A stretch of 22,915 nucleotides of DNA from positions 1-22,915 of the forward strand of contig NZ_CALUCS010000026.1 of assembly GCF_943914615.1 (NCBI RefSeq). Direction: 5' to 3'. Position numbers and translations under genes: made by a program. The notes beneath the pieces are model-generated. The model was given only the letters and a program-made list of their open reading frames with translations, was not told the DNA's origin and made no database searches. Within the stretch, counting starts at the first letter, position 1; each line of letters begins with the position of its first letter. Of this stretch, positions 8,901 through 13,689 are shown in pieces. The stretch is from an uncultured Corynebacterium sp. (GTDB lineage Bacteria; Actinomycetota; Actinomycetes; Mycobacteriales; Mycobacteriaceae).

Positions 8901-9374
8901 GCCGTTACCTCCAACGACGCCCGGCAAGGTGTGAGTCTTCGCGCTGAAGACTGGCGAGTAGGAGCCGTCCTTGTCACGGAACTGTGCGTAGACGGTAATA
9001 CCGTCCAGCTTCACGTTGCCGTTGTCGTACGCAGCACCCGGGTTACCACCAGGGGTAGCCATGTACACGTGACCGGAAATCAGGCCTTTACCAACGCCGT
9101 GCGCGTCGGTCAGGTTAGCAGCATTGGTGACACGACCGCTGGCGATCATGTCAGCGTCGATGATCTGATCCTGGGCTGCGGTCGCCTCAGCAGCCGGTTG
9201 CTCCGGCTGCGCAAGCGCAGCCGGAGCGGTCTGGGTCTGCACCACCACGGTGCCGGTGGTTGCCAGCGCCAGCACAGCACCAGCAGCTGCAATGGACTTC
9301 ATGCTGTTGTTCTTAAAGCCGAGAGCCTTAGCCCCGAAACCAGTACGGATGATACGTCCGCGCAAGTTTGCCAT
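2973..9374 (-). CDS. Giant sortase-anchored Rib/YPDG-repeat surface protein
   Basis: A 2133-residue wall-anchored protein, probably an adhesin or stalk. ATG at 9374 is preceded by AGAAAGGA with 8-nt spacing. Residues 1-55 are a long signal peptide (basic N-terminus, hydrophobic AAAGAVLALATTG, cleavage likely after APAALA). Residues ~56-565 are a unique globular head with two ISGxV-type segments (GLISGHVY, NTISGRVW) suggesting CNA-B/SdrB-like folds; I do not recognise the rest. From ~570 come nine Rib-like modules starting [FVY]xPxY and ending in a VTYPDG-type strand; five are followed by Asp-rich LDTDxDxxPD segments like thrombospondin type 3 calcium loops. Three 92-residue WEDT modules follow (~1720-1995). 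The C-terminus has a glycine-rich hydrophobic stretch, a Gly/Lys/Pro wall-spanning segment, a sortase motif LAVTG (2100-2104, in place of LPxTG), a membrane helix and RRRQS. The ligand is unknown. Confidence 0.93.
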   Translation of the reverse strand: MANLRGRIIRTGFGAKALGFKNNSMKSIAAAGAVLALATTGTVVVQTQTAPAALAQPEQPAAEATAAQDQIIDADMIASGRVTNAANLTDAHGVGKGLISGHVYMATPGGNPGAAYDNGNVKLDGITVYAQFRDKDGSYSPVFSAKTHTLPGVVGGNGGKGTFAFGTGGKGITWKDKLGREHTWAARTDQKHRIWVEPFTNDRGNKVVMFRQANGFVPGSFNGLVESPLGSFAVADGNIQQMAAFLQEVPPNHETSWMAAKGDKLVEDPEGPISAASTQTKVPNTISGRVWLETGGPDKGIVATGPAMNGIDEAADGYTVYASTLTKDGAAANQKLHEQYKDDPGKLAGATKKMLEDHPEYILKTVHGKTDNKGNYTLRFGKYEKGQKREDILNPDHVFVWVENKDGVVQNGYTGFHTPIFRRFDGGGNFRASAIPGENQLPIDFNGFPFQNLNSLYNVNYGIMPYTPVSITADYNATDNPAAPGTKVTPELNGDLSALSSKVEWRDQKGNVLKTCELDQSKGIKAQVAACTFDIPKDAKKGDYFNVVLVSGGNDVSAWTVLVTKDADEFAPSYEDKLVVPGEETKSSPTFTDKDGKDAKAPEGSKFAIPEDFTAPEGYEVKIDENTGEVTVTFPDESKLNKDTTEEFDVPVTVTYPDGSTDKTDANFKLDTDGDGKPDTEDEDDDNDGIPDKDDSNPKVPNTNDHFEPGYEDGSGKPGSDVKIDAPSFTDKDGNPTEAPEGTKFTPGDDAPEGVTVDENTGEITVPVPEDATPGDEITVPVVVTYPDGSKDNVDVTVTVTEKDNGVFEPEYEGKLVVPGEETKSSPTFTKAGKDENGEPTEEKVDAPEGSKFKISEDFTAPEGYEVKIDENTGEVTVTFPDESKLNKDTVEEFDVPVTVTYPDGSEDNAKAKFELDTDNDTVPDSKDNDDDNDGYTDEQEEEKGSNPKDKGSIPATPLQPGNPTDAATVEPGYEDGSGKPGEDVTVPAPEFKDKDGNPTTAPEGTTFGPGENAPEGVTVNEDGSVKVTIPEDANPGDKITVPVEVTYPDGSKDNVDVTVTVTDKDNGVFEPGYEDGSGKPGSDVKIDAPSFTDKDGNPTEAPEGTKFTPGDDAPEGVTVDENTGEITVPVPEDATPGDEITVPVVVTYPDGSKDNVDVTVTVTEKDNGVFEPEYEGKLVVPGEETKSSPTFTKAGKDENGEPTEEKVDAPEGSKFKISEDFTAPEGYEVKIDENTGEVTVTFPDESKLNKDTVEEFDVPVTVTYPDGSEDNAKAKFELDTDNDTVPDSKDNDDDNDGYTDEQEEEKGSNPKDKGSIPATPLQPGNPTDAATVEPGYEDGSGKPGEDVTVPAPEFKDKDGNPTTAPEGTTFGPGENAPEGVTVNEDGSVKVTIPEDANPGDKITVPVEVTYPDGSKDNVDVTVTVEEPDAPETPEEVDYRPSYGDPVVVPAGGSKTAEIAYPEDQTAPEGTKYVLDPSYTVPHGWKIEVDEATGQVTATVVEAGPDGARQEELVVPVLVKYPESANATGDDVANATFLLDTDKDGTPDTTDEDDDGDGVTDQEEKDNGSDPKDPNSKPEAPVNDFQPSYEEKTVPADQSVTSDVTFTGEPKPEGTEFSIAENFVAPHGWTFEVDPETGTVTATVVPAGPDGARQEQVIVPIVVTYPDGTATSDDTANAVFNLDTDADGKPDSTDDDDDGDGFTDEEEKEKGTDPKDPNDKPQPDAPAEDPKWEDTTTTPDKPVEIPNTGGDVPEGTTVDVTDGPGTAEIGEDGTITVTPNEGAKPGDKIVVEVKDPEGNVIDTVEVEIKDPNGGDDDSDKKPDWEDTSTTPDEPVEIPNTGGDVPEGTTVDVTDGPGTAEIGEDGTITVTPNEGAKPGDKIVVEVKDPEGNVIDTVEVEIKDPNGGDDDSDKKPDWEDTSTTPDEPVEIPNTGGDVPEGTTVDVTDGPGTAEIGEDGTITVTPNEGAKPGDKIVVEVKDPEGNVIDTVEVEIKDPEDNEPGGPSGSLDDPNKIGAIIGGTIVGSGLIGALLGNHGDGAGSSAPGKPGEAKPGKPGAEKPGKGNAGDQGAGKGNAGNQSAGNGSTGATSQSTEAGSRGGSLAVTGVSGLAITLGASVIALALGGALMALRRRQS
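3391..4183 (-). repeat. Three tandem 276-bp (92-codon) stalk repeats
   Basis: The sequence repeats with a 276-bp period (for example GGATCCTTGATCTC at 3391, 3667 and 3943). Units 1 and 2 are nearly identical; the third, most N-terminal in the protein, diverges at its edge (WEDTTTTPDKP instead of WEDTSTTPDEP). Each encodes one WEDT...VEIPNTGG...GAKPGDKIVVEV module of the surface protein. Confidence 0.92.
5113..7256 (-). repeat. 1055-bp direct duplication with 1089-bp period
   Basis: Bases 5113-6167 and 6202-7256 match at a constant offset of 1089 bp and I found no mismatch in the lines compared. The period equals 363 codons and covers three Rib-like modules plus one Asp-rich segment. Identity breaks at 5112/6201 and at 6168/7257, where the flanks encode related but different sequence. 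The lack of synonymous differences implies recent duplication or ongoing gene conversion. Confidence 0.92.
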
Positions 9375-9390
9375 GAGTTAAGTCCTTTCT

Positions 9391-9856
9391 AAAGACTTCT
9401 CTAAACTTCTTGACGGTCCACCCGCACAGGGAAGGTCACACGCCATGACCCGCACCCGTCGCGATCTGCATTTACGCAAGAATTGCATGCGCGCGCAAGC
9501 CTCTTTGAAGAACCTTACTCCCCATTCCCCCAGAAAGCGACCGCAACTTTCTTAGATTAAATAAAGGTTTAGCGCATACGATCTACACGCCTTATCAATA
9601 AACCCCTCCAGCAATGGATGAAAGTAATGCTCTTTGAACTTCCTTCAGCGCCCTCCCTAATATTCGGAAATCTATTAGATGCGAAGATGAAGCTATTTAT
9701 AGAGTGAATCTATGTATACTTTCTTTTTAACATCTGCCACATCCCCCTTTTACCCCCCAAGCCCTTAAGTTAATCTTCAGACTTTGCTGAGATCTGTTGC
9801 CAGCCCCCCTCCCGCCTAAACCGGGGTGGCTCCAGCCTCCCCGTCTCAAAAACTAC
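9391..9856. other. Gene-free leader of the surface-protein gene
   Basis: About 470 bp with no supportable gene, clearly more AT-rich than its surroundings between roughly 9530 and 9740. It must hold the promoter of the minus-strand surface gene, but I cannot choose a -35/-10 pair with confidence. A GGTCA-N7-TGACC inverted repeat at 9434-9450 lies in the presumed 5' leader and could be an operator. The large space suggests a long leader or complex regulation. Confidence 0.4.
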
Positions 9857-9895
9857 GCCCCCCGGGCCAGTTCATATGAAGAACCGACCAGGGGC
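9848..9895 (-). terminator. Displaced original terminator of tRNA-Ser(UGA)
   Basis: On the minus strand, starting 8 nt beyond the attL core, GCCCC / GGGGC outer arms and GGTCGGTTC / GAACTGGCC inner arms (two G-U pairs) enclose a 7-nt loop and are followed by GTAGTTTTTGAG. Without the element this hairpin would lie directly behind the tRNA now at 15928-16012, so it is read as that tRNA's pre-insertion terminator. Confidence 0.6.
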
Positions 9896-9903
9896 ACGAA
9901 ACC

Positions 9904-9922
9904 TGCGGAAGTAGAGGGATTT
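9904..9922. repeat. attL core (19 bp)
   Basis: TGCGGAAGTAGAGGGATTT, identical to 15926-15944. Similarity stops on both sides: the left copy continues AATCACTC, the right copy continues into the tRNA T-loop. It is therefore the stub left by integration, not a second tRNA. Confidence 0.88.
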
Positions 9923-9980
9923 AATCACTCTTGCCTAAACACACAGGTCAGACTGTATGTAGTGCGAGAATCGCTAAAAG

Positions 9981-10002
9981 TTTGCCCAAACTTTGCCCAA
10001 TA
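9981..10002. repeat. Left arm-type repeats (two TTTGCCCAA)
   Basis: Two direct TTTGCCCAA copies at 9981-9989 and 9992-10000, 59 nt inside attL. The same double repeat with its spacer and flank, 22 bp in all, recurs at 15782-15803 near attR. Candidate integrase arm sites or excisionase sites. Confidence 0.6.
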
Positions 10003-10164
10003 CGACCAGAATAAGGCACTCCCTATGCCCAGAAAACTAACCCCCCGCACTCCAACCCGAATCGACTATGCCCGCGACGTGGCGGGGTGCTCCCTTATGC
10101 CGCTAGTCCCCTTCTAACCCCGTACTGCGCGGCGCGTGCGTCACCTCTTCCGCCTCACGGACAA

Positions 10165-10455
10165 CTAGCCCCAAAGCTGCTTATCCTCTTCCGCCTGCAT
10201 ACGCTCGAACAACCGCCACATCTTTTCATCCTCAACGGCAAGACTGCGCAACACTTCTGCAAGCTGCTTATCTTCCTCCTCCTGCATACGTTTCAAGTCC
10301 TGCCACGTTCCTTCCTCGTCTTCGTCAATACTGCGCAACAACTCCTCGAGCTGCTTATCCTCTTCCGCTTGCATGCGCTTCAAATGAGACAACAACCCAT
10401 CATCGGCAACGGCAAACTGTTCAGCCTGCCCCTGTACGTCACCTACGTCATTCAT
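10165..10455 (-). CDS. Small acidic protein of 29-residue repeats
   Basis: A 96-residue protein that I cannot assign to a family. ATG at 10455 has a GGAG about 11 nt upstream. After a 24-residue leader, a 29-residue unit recurs 2.4 times: [KE]RMQxEEDKQLxExLRSxxxEDExxWxxL. The matching DNA period is exactly 87 bp (10176, 10263, 10350). The units are strongly charged and heptad-like (M, L, L, L and W at hydrophobic positions), so a rod or helical-bundle interaction protein is likely. There is no signal peptide or membrane segment. It is the last gene before attL and is separated from the replication genes by the iteron region, so it probably has its own promoter. Possible jobs such as copy control, partition or interference with a helper are only guesses. 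The repeat conservation with synonymous changes supports real coding. Confidence 0.7.
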   Translation of the reverse strand: MNDVGDVQGQAEQFAVADDGLLSHLKRMQAEEDKQLEELLRSIDEDEEGTWQDLKRMQEEEDKQLAEVLRSLAVEDEKMWRLFERMQAEEDKQLWG

Positions 10456-10746
10456 CGCCTATGCTCCGTTCTTCGTCTTCTTCTCACGCCCGCCAATCGG
10501 TACAACATTCCCCACCCCATTATCTACGATTCGGTTTTGCACCCGCCCTAAAACCTTCGCCACATTTTCGGGGCGTGTAACTATCGTGTCACTAGACAGT
10601 TAAAGGGCGCTACGAAAACAGCCCTGGCGTTGGGTTCAAAGAGTGACGTTAGACAGCTCGAAACACCCCACCAACAACGCCCATACGGGGAAGGGAGCGC
10701 ACGCCCGTTCACCTTGAGAGCGTTCACCACATCGCCCAGCGCGTGT
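10456..10746. other. Gene-free stretch upstream of the small repeat protein
   Basis: About 290 bp without a supportable gene. It should hold the promoter of the minus-strand gene at 10165-10455. A motif TAGACAG occurs twice (near 10593 and 10650) with GTCAC/GTGAC close by. I cannot assign a specific function. Confidence 0.3.
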
Positions 10747-10749
10747 TCT

Positions 10750-10862
10750 GAACATGCTTAGGGGGTTTGGTTTCAATGTTCGGTTTACGGGTAGCCCGGC
10801 GGGGTTTGGTGAACATGTTTAGGGGTTTGGTTTTCAGTGTTGGGTTTGCGGGGTAGCCCGGC
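10750..10862 (+). repeat. Two imperfect ~51-bp direct repeats (61-bp period)
   Basis: Copy 1 (10750-10800) and copy 2 (10811-10862) both run from GAACATG, through TTAGGGG and GGTTTGGTTT, to GTAGCCCGGC with a few substitutions and small indels. They are G/T-rich on the plus strand, noncoding, and adjoin the iteron arrays. Confidence 0.8.
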
Positions 10863-10946
10863 TCGTTTTTATTAACCCGTCCGGTTCGTCCGGTTTGGGG
10901 GGGGAGCGTGTTCCCCTTTTACCCCAGAGTTCCTACTGTCCTACAG

Positions 10947-11054
10947 TCCTACGCAGGTCAGAGCATGTTTTTGAGTTCCTACTTTCAGCCCCCACCATTC
11001 CTACGCAGGTCAGAGCATGTTTTCACCATTCCTACCCTGGTCAGGGCATGTTTT
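10947..11054 (+). repeat. Three 25-bp iteron-like repeats
   Basis: Direct copies start at 10947, 10999 and 11030: TCCTACGCAGGTCAGAGC followed by ATGTTTT. Copies 1 and 2 are identical over 25 bp; copy 3 differs at three bases (CCCTGG, CAGGGC). They lie just 3' of the minus-strand ATPase gene. Candidate binding sites for a replication initiator. Confidence 0.75.
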
Positions 11055-11088
11055 TAGTCGCGCCGCGAAGTCCGAGCAGGACAAAAAG

Positions 11089-11163
11089 TAGGACTAATAG
11101 GACTCCTAGTAGGACTCCCAAAACACCGCCTGACCGGCATAGGACTATAGGACTAGTAGGACT
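11089..11163 (+). repeat. Cluster of six TAGGACT heptamers
   Basis: TAGGACT occurs at 11089, 11098, 11110, 11140, 11148 and 11157, six times in 75 bp, with spacings of 9, 12, 30, 8 and 9. The complement AGTCCTA occurs at 10946, overlapping the neighbouring 25-bp repeats. Noncoding, between those repeats and the stop codon of the ATPase gene. Confidence 0.8.
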
Positions 11164-11193
11164 CCCCCCCTCCCCCGGGTTCCTAACTACACA

Positions 11194-12588
11194 TCACTGC
11201 TTAGCAAGCGAATACAACGCCACCGGCACCGCGTCACCGTCTTCCACCTCCCGCCGGTACACATGGCCTTCTTGAATCAACTCTTCAAGCGCCACCGGGA
11301 TAAGCTCCCGCCTATTGCCATTCGCCCGCTGCCTTAAACCTTTTATCCCGGCATGGTTCACGTCCCCCATCTCCCCATAGATTTCAAGGGTGCGGACAAT
11401 CCAGCCCTTCATCGTGTTCAACTTCTGAACGTCCCGCTGCTCGCTTAGCTCCACATCGCGCTGCGCCCGTTCGGCGATTCTCTGCTGCTGGTTTTCCTCC
11501 AATGCGGCCTGACACACCCCGCGCGCTTCATCGGAACGTCTCATAAGGACGTCAGACACTTCCCAATCCCCCTCGCTAACCTTCGTGCGCCCGCCCATGA
11601 TCGCTATGAGGCAGGCAACCTTGATCTGCGTTAGGTTCCTATGCCCGTCTAGTTGGCTCCCCTTGCCTTCAATCCGGTCGAATCGCGCCTGCTGCGTAAG
11701 CTGCCACACGAACTCCGGCACTTCCATCACACACACCCCCGGTTGTGTGAACGGCTTGGGGAGGTGCACCGGCACACAATCACGTATCACCCGGGGGTCG
11801 TGCTTACGTTCCCGAATCGGGTAAGCCATACAGTCGAACCACACCCAACGCTGCGGCGTTCCGCCGTCCACTTCCGCGCTGTTAAGCAACGCTCCCGACC
11901 TTGCGGGCTGAATATCGCAGACAACGCTTGCACGGTAGCTATGTGCCTTCACATCGCGGCTTGTATCTGCGTTGCCGTTAGTGTTGCCAATGTTTTCGCC
12001 CGACCACACTTTGCGCAATGTCGGCATGATCGTTGCCCCCTGCTGCTTCGCGCTTGCTGCCAACCCGTCGATCTCTGTGGCTTCAAACAGCACCCGCGTG
12101 GGTACAGGTGGCGCTGGTTCATTCTTTGCACCTGGTCGCTGCACAAACTGTTCGGCAATCCCCTGCCCTGTCCCTAGCGGTCGTTCGGGGATTTCCACCG
12201 GGGTGTTGTTTCGCAGGAACTTCAGGTAGTGACGCGCTACTGATTTAGCGGTTCCTTTACCTGAACCGGAATTGCCCACAATGCCAACCAGCAGATTCAG
12301 CGTACTGTTTACCCCGACTATCGGCGGGGTCTGCACCGTTGGTTCTGTCGCTGCTGACGTATAGGCCAGCGCGCACCCCAGCACCGCCCACGGGTTCGCC
12401 ACACACTTAATTGCCGTATGCCATAGGCGGGTTAGCGTGTCGTTGTGCGTGAACACCTTGTACTCATCGGGGGCAATCTGTTTAAGCACTTCCAGCCCAT
12501 ACGGCGGGGTTAGCGGCTTCACTTCAGCGACATAGCCGTCGCCGACCTGTTCCGGGGTCTCGAATAGTGGCTGATCGTCAAAAGTCAC
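11194..12588 (-). CDS. P-loop ATPase, primase-helicase type (DUF3987-like)
   Basis: A 464-residue replication ATPase candidate. The N-terminal 60 residues precede a helical stretch (WAVLGCALAYTSAA); the P-loop is GNSGSGKGT at 105-113, a Walker B-like strand VLFEATEID lies at 167-174, and GGTPQRWVW near 242-250 has the look of a sensor/arginine-finger loop. The last ~80 residues (TMKGWIVRTLEIYGEMGDVNHAGIKGLRQRA...VALEELIQEGHVYRRE) resemble a winged-helix domain. This order is typical of DUF3987-type proteins from phages and satellites that act as helicases. No primase catalytic domain is visible. The start is GTG at 12588, directly abutting the TAA of an upstream small frame and preceded by GAAGGAAG. 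It lies downstream of the DnaB-N-like gene, and a candidate antisense RNA lies opposite its leader. Exact family not verified. Confidence 0.82.
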   Translation of the reverse strand: MTFDDQPLFETPEQVGDGYVAEVKPLTPPYGLEVLKQIAPDEYKVFTHNDTLTRLWHTAIKCVANPWAVLGCALAYTSAATEPTVQTPPIVGVNSTLNLLVGIVGNSGSGKGTAKSVARHYLKFLRNNTPVEIPERPLGTGQGIAEQFVQRPGAKNEPAPPVPTRVLFEATEIDGLAASAKQQGATIMPTLRKVWSGENIGNTNGNADTSRDVKAHSYRASVVCDIQPARSGALLNSAEVDGGTPQRWVWFDCMAYPIRERKHDPRVIRDCVPVHLPKPFTQPGVCVMEVPEFVWQLTQQARFDRIEGKGSQLDGHRNLTQIKVACLIAIMGGRTKVSEGDWEVSDVLMRRSDEARGVCQAALEENQQQRIAERAQRDVELSEQRDVQKLNTMKGWIVRTLEIYGEMGDVNHAGIKGLRQRANGNRRELIPVALEELIQEGHVYRREVEDGDAVPVALYSLAKQ

Positions 12589-12759
12589 TTATGCCACTTC
12601 CTTCCGCGAACGGGTAACACCATGGGGGTTCGCCGCTATGAGCTGCGCAAATGGTGCTACGATAGAAACCAACACACCGTGTTCTGTCGCCGTGTGTTTG
12701 GTGTTTGTGCCCGTCGTAGTTGCTCGCCCCACCTTGAGAGCTACGGCGGGTTTTCTCAT
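12589..12759 (-). CDS. Possible 56-residue leader peptide or small protein
   Basis: ATG at 12759 lies 4 nt after the stop of the DnaB-N-like gene. The frame (MRKPAVALKVGRATTTG...) runs 56 codons and its TAA directly abuts the GTG of the ATPase gene. The tight packing favours a translated small gene or a coupling leader. Against it: the segment coincides with a stem-loop region and a candidate antisense RNA on the other strand, and the peptide resembles nothing I know. A GGAG-type ribosome-binding site for the ATG is not obvious. Confidence 0.35.
   Translation of the reverse strand: MRKPAVALKVGRATTTGTNTKHTATEHGVLVSIVAPFAQLIAANPHGVTRSRKEVA
12655..12663 (+). promoter_or_regulatory. Extended -10 promoter for an antisense RNA
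   Basis: TGCTACGAT on the plus strand, that is TGN followed by TACGAT (12658-12663), an extended -10 pattern that can work without a good -35. No TTGACA-like hexamer lies at the right distance. It would start transcription near 12670 into the hairpin/terminator described next. Confidence 0.4.
12668..12754 (+). ncRNA. Candidate ~85-nt antisense RNA opposing ATPase leader
   Basis: Downstream of the extended -10 box, the plus strand can form hairpin 1 (ACCAACACAC at 12668-12677 with GTGTGTTTGGT at 12692-12702, one bulge). Hairpin 2 follows (CCCGTCGTAG at 12710-12719 with CTACGGCGGG at 12741-12750, one G-U, 21-nt loop) and then TTTTC, an intrinsic-terminator layout. It is fully complementary to the segment between the DnaB-N-like gene and the ATPase gene. 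This is the arrangement of plasmid counter-transcribed RNAs that limit replication-gene expression. Not proven: structure and promoter were judged by eye. Confidence 0.42.
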
Positions 12760-12763
12760 GCGT

Positions 12764-13336
12764 TTAAGCAACACCACCACCCCCGGTCTGCTTAAACAGG
12801 TCTTCCAAAAACCGCATATGGGCAAAGACTTCCGGCATCTGTTTCCGGTCGCGTTTCTCCGTTATGGCAATGAGCGCCCCGGCGATCTGCGGAGCCCCGC
12901 GCCACATGCGATCTTCTTTGAGCGCTTTCACACGTTCAGCGAACACATACGGGTTATCAATCGAACCGGAAAATTGGTCGCCCGTCACCGCCTTTTCTAG
13001 AGCGTCTTGTGTAGCCCGGTCATAATCACCGTTGGTTTTCAGCGTGTTCAGCACTTCCATCGGCGCTATCTGCACGTCTTCTTCGCCCTTATCGCGGAAC
13101 TTTTGCGCCGTGGCGAAAATGGTGCGGAAAATGTGGCGGCGCTGTTCGCTGTGGAAGTCGGCGGATTCCAGCCCGGTTTCTTCAACAAGGCGTAGAACAG
13201 TTCCCGCTTCCCACGCCATGAGGTGCCGGAAGACCGCTATTTCATTATCCAGGCGGGTGTTTCCGTGTAGGCGTGCCGTTGGGTTTTCCGGTTGGGGGGT
13301 GTTGTCCGTTGGTGCCACGGTTATTTCACCGCCCAC
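12764..13336 (-). CDS. DnaB N-terminal-domain-like replication protein
   Basis: A 190-residue protein whose residues ~27-170 resemble the N-terminal helical domain of DnaB helicase: LDNEIAVFRHLMAWEAGTVLRLVEETGLESADFHSEQRRHIFRTIFATAQ, then DYDRATQDALEKAV and a run to the C-terminus. The RecA-like ATPase domain of DnaB is absent; instead a separate P-loop protein is encoded just downstream, so the two may work together as a split helicase or loader. The listed start is GTG at 13336, overlapping the end of the HTH gene by 16 nt, with no good Shine-Dalgarno sequence; GTG at 13318 is an alternative. The overlap favours translational coupling within one operon. It might instead be a helicase-loader homologue; confidence in the DnaB-N resemblance is moderate. 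Confidence 0.72.
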   Translation of the reverse strand: MGGEITVAPTDNTPQPENPTARLHGNTRLDNEIAVFRHLMAWEAGTVLRLVEETGLESADFHSEQRRHIFRTIFATAQKFRDKGEEDVQIAPMEVLNTLKTNGDYDRATQDALEKAVTGDQFSGSIDNPYVFAERVKALKEDRMWRGAPQIAGALIAITEKRDRKQMPEVFAHMRFLEDLFKQTGGGGVA

Positions 13337-13533
13337 TGGTCGGTTGCGTTGGATTCTGCCAGCTTCTCAAGGCTTTGCACGCTGACGCGCAATGCGCGGG
13401 GTGTGAAGAAAGTGCCTTTGAGTTTGCCTGTCTTGATTAGGCGGCGAATGGTCTCTTTGGAAGTCCCCGAATAGGTGGCGGCTTCCCCTACCGTGAGCCA
13501 CCGGGGTTCAACTGAATGTGCTGCGTTCTGCAC
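13321..13533 (-). CDS. MerR/excisionase-type HTH protein (Xis-like)
   Basis: A 70-residue protein of the helix-turn-helix 17 / excisionase type: WLTVGEAATYSGTSKETIRRLIKTGKLKG followed by a wing and a basic residue run (TPRALRVSVQSLEKLAE). The start is GTG at 13533 because AAGGAA lies 8 nt upstream; an ATG at 13540 is in another frame. It probably binds the att arms to favour excision, or represses the operon from the inverted repeats upstream, or both. It is the first gene of the HTH - DnaB-N - ATPase operon and overlaps the next gene by 16 nt. Proteins of this size and fold are common as recombination-directionality factors beside tyrosine integrases, but many are plain regulators. Confidence 0.8.
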   Translation of the reverse strand: MQNAAHSVEPRWLTVGEAATYSGTSKETIRRLIKTGKLKGTFFTPRALRVSVQSLEKLAESNATDQWAVK

Positions 13534-13581
13534 GCTGCATAATTCCTTGTCTGAAAGCCGTTAAGGCAGGCTTACGCAACC

Positions 13582-13672
13582 CCCTACAGCCAGTAGGGAG
13601 TAGCGGCACTGATTTCCTTGAAACGGTTTAAGGAATCACTTAAGTCAAAAATCTTAAGGTTACCCCTAACCA
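13582..13672 (-). promoter_or_regulatory. Control region of the xis-replication operon
   Basis: The 156-nt gap before the HTH gene is dense with symmetry. There is an imperfect palindrome at 13614-13635 (TTCCTT arm, AAGGAA arm), CTTAAG-type boxes at about 13641 and 13654, and a 6-bp stem CCCTAC/GTAGGG at 13582-13598. On the minus strand GGTTAGGGGTAACC is another inverted repeat and TTGACT could be a -35 box. The likely content is a promoter plus operators for the HTH protein; exact assignments are uncertain. Confidence 0.45.
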
Positions 13673-13689
13673 TAGCAGAGTATTGCAGG

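Noticed and set aside
2937..9392. A 2151-codon open frame on the plus strand antisense to the whole surface-protein gene.
   Set aside because: Its repeats simply mirror the sense repeats, it is rich in Arg/Leu/Val without domains, and the lack of stops follows from the biased codon use and repetition of the real gene, which has a signal peptide, RBS and sorting signal.
9797..10117. A 106-codon frame on the plus strand crossing attL.
   Set aside because: It runs through the displaced terminator, the att core and the TTTGCCCAA repeats; no RBS and no protein-like composition.
10087..10551. A 154-codon plus-strand frame opposite the small repeat protein.
   Set aside because: It mirrors the 87-bp repeats of the minus-strand gene, is Leu/Phe-rich as expected from the complement of acidic codons, and has no RBS.
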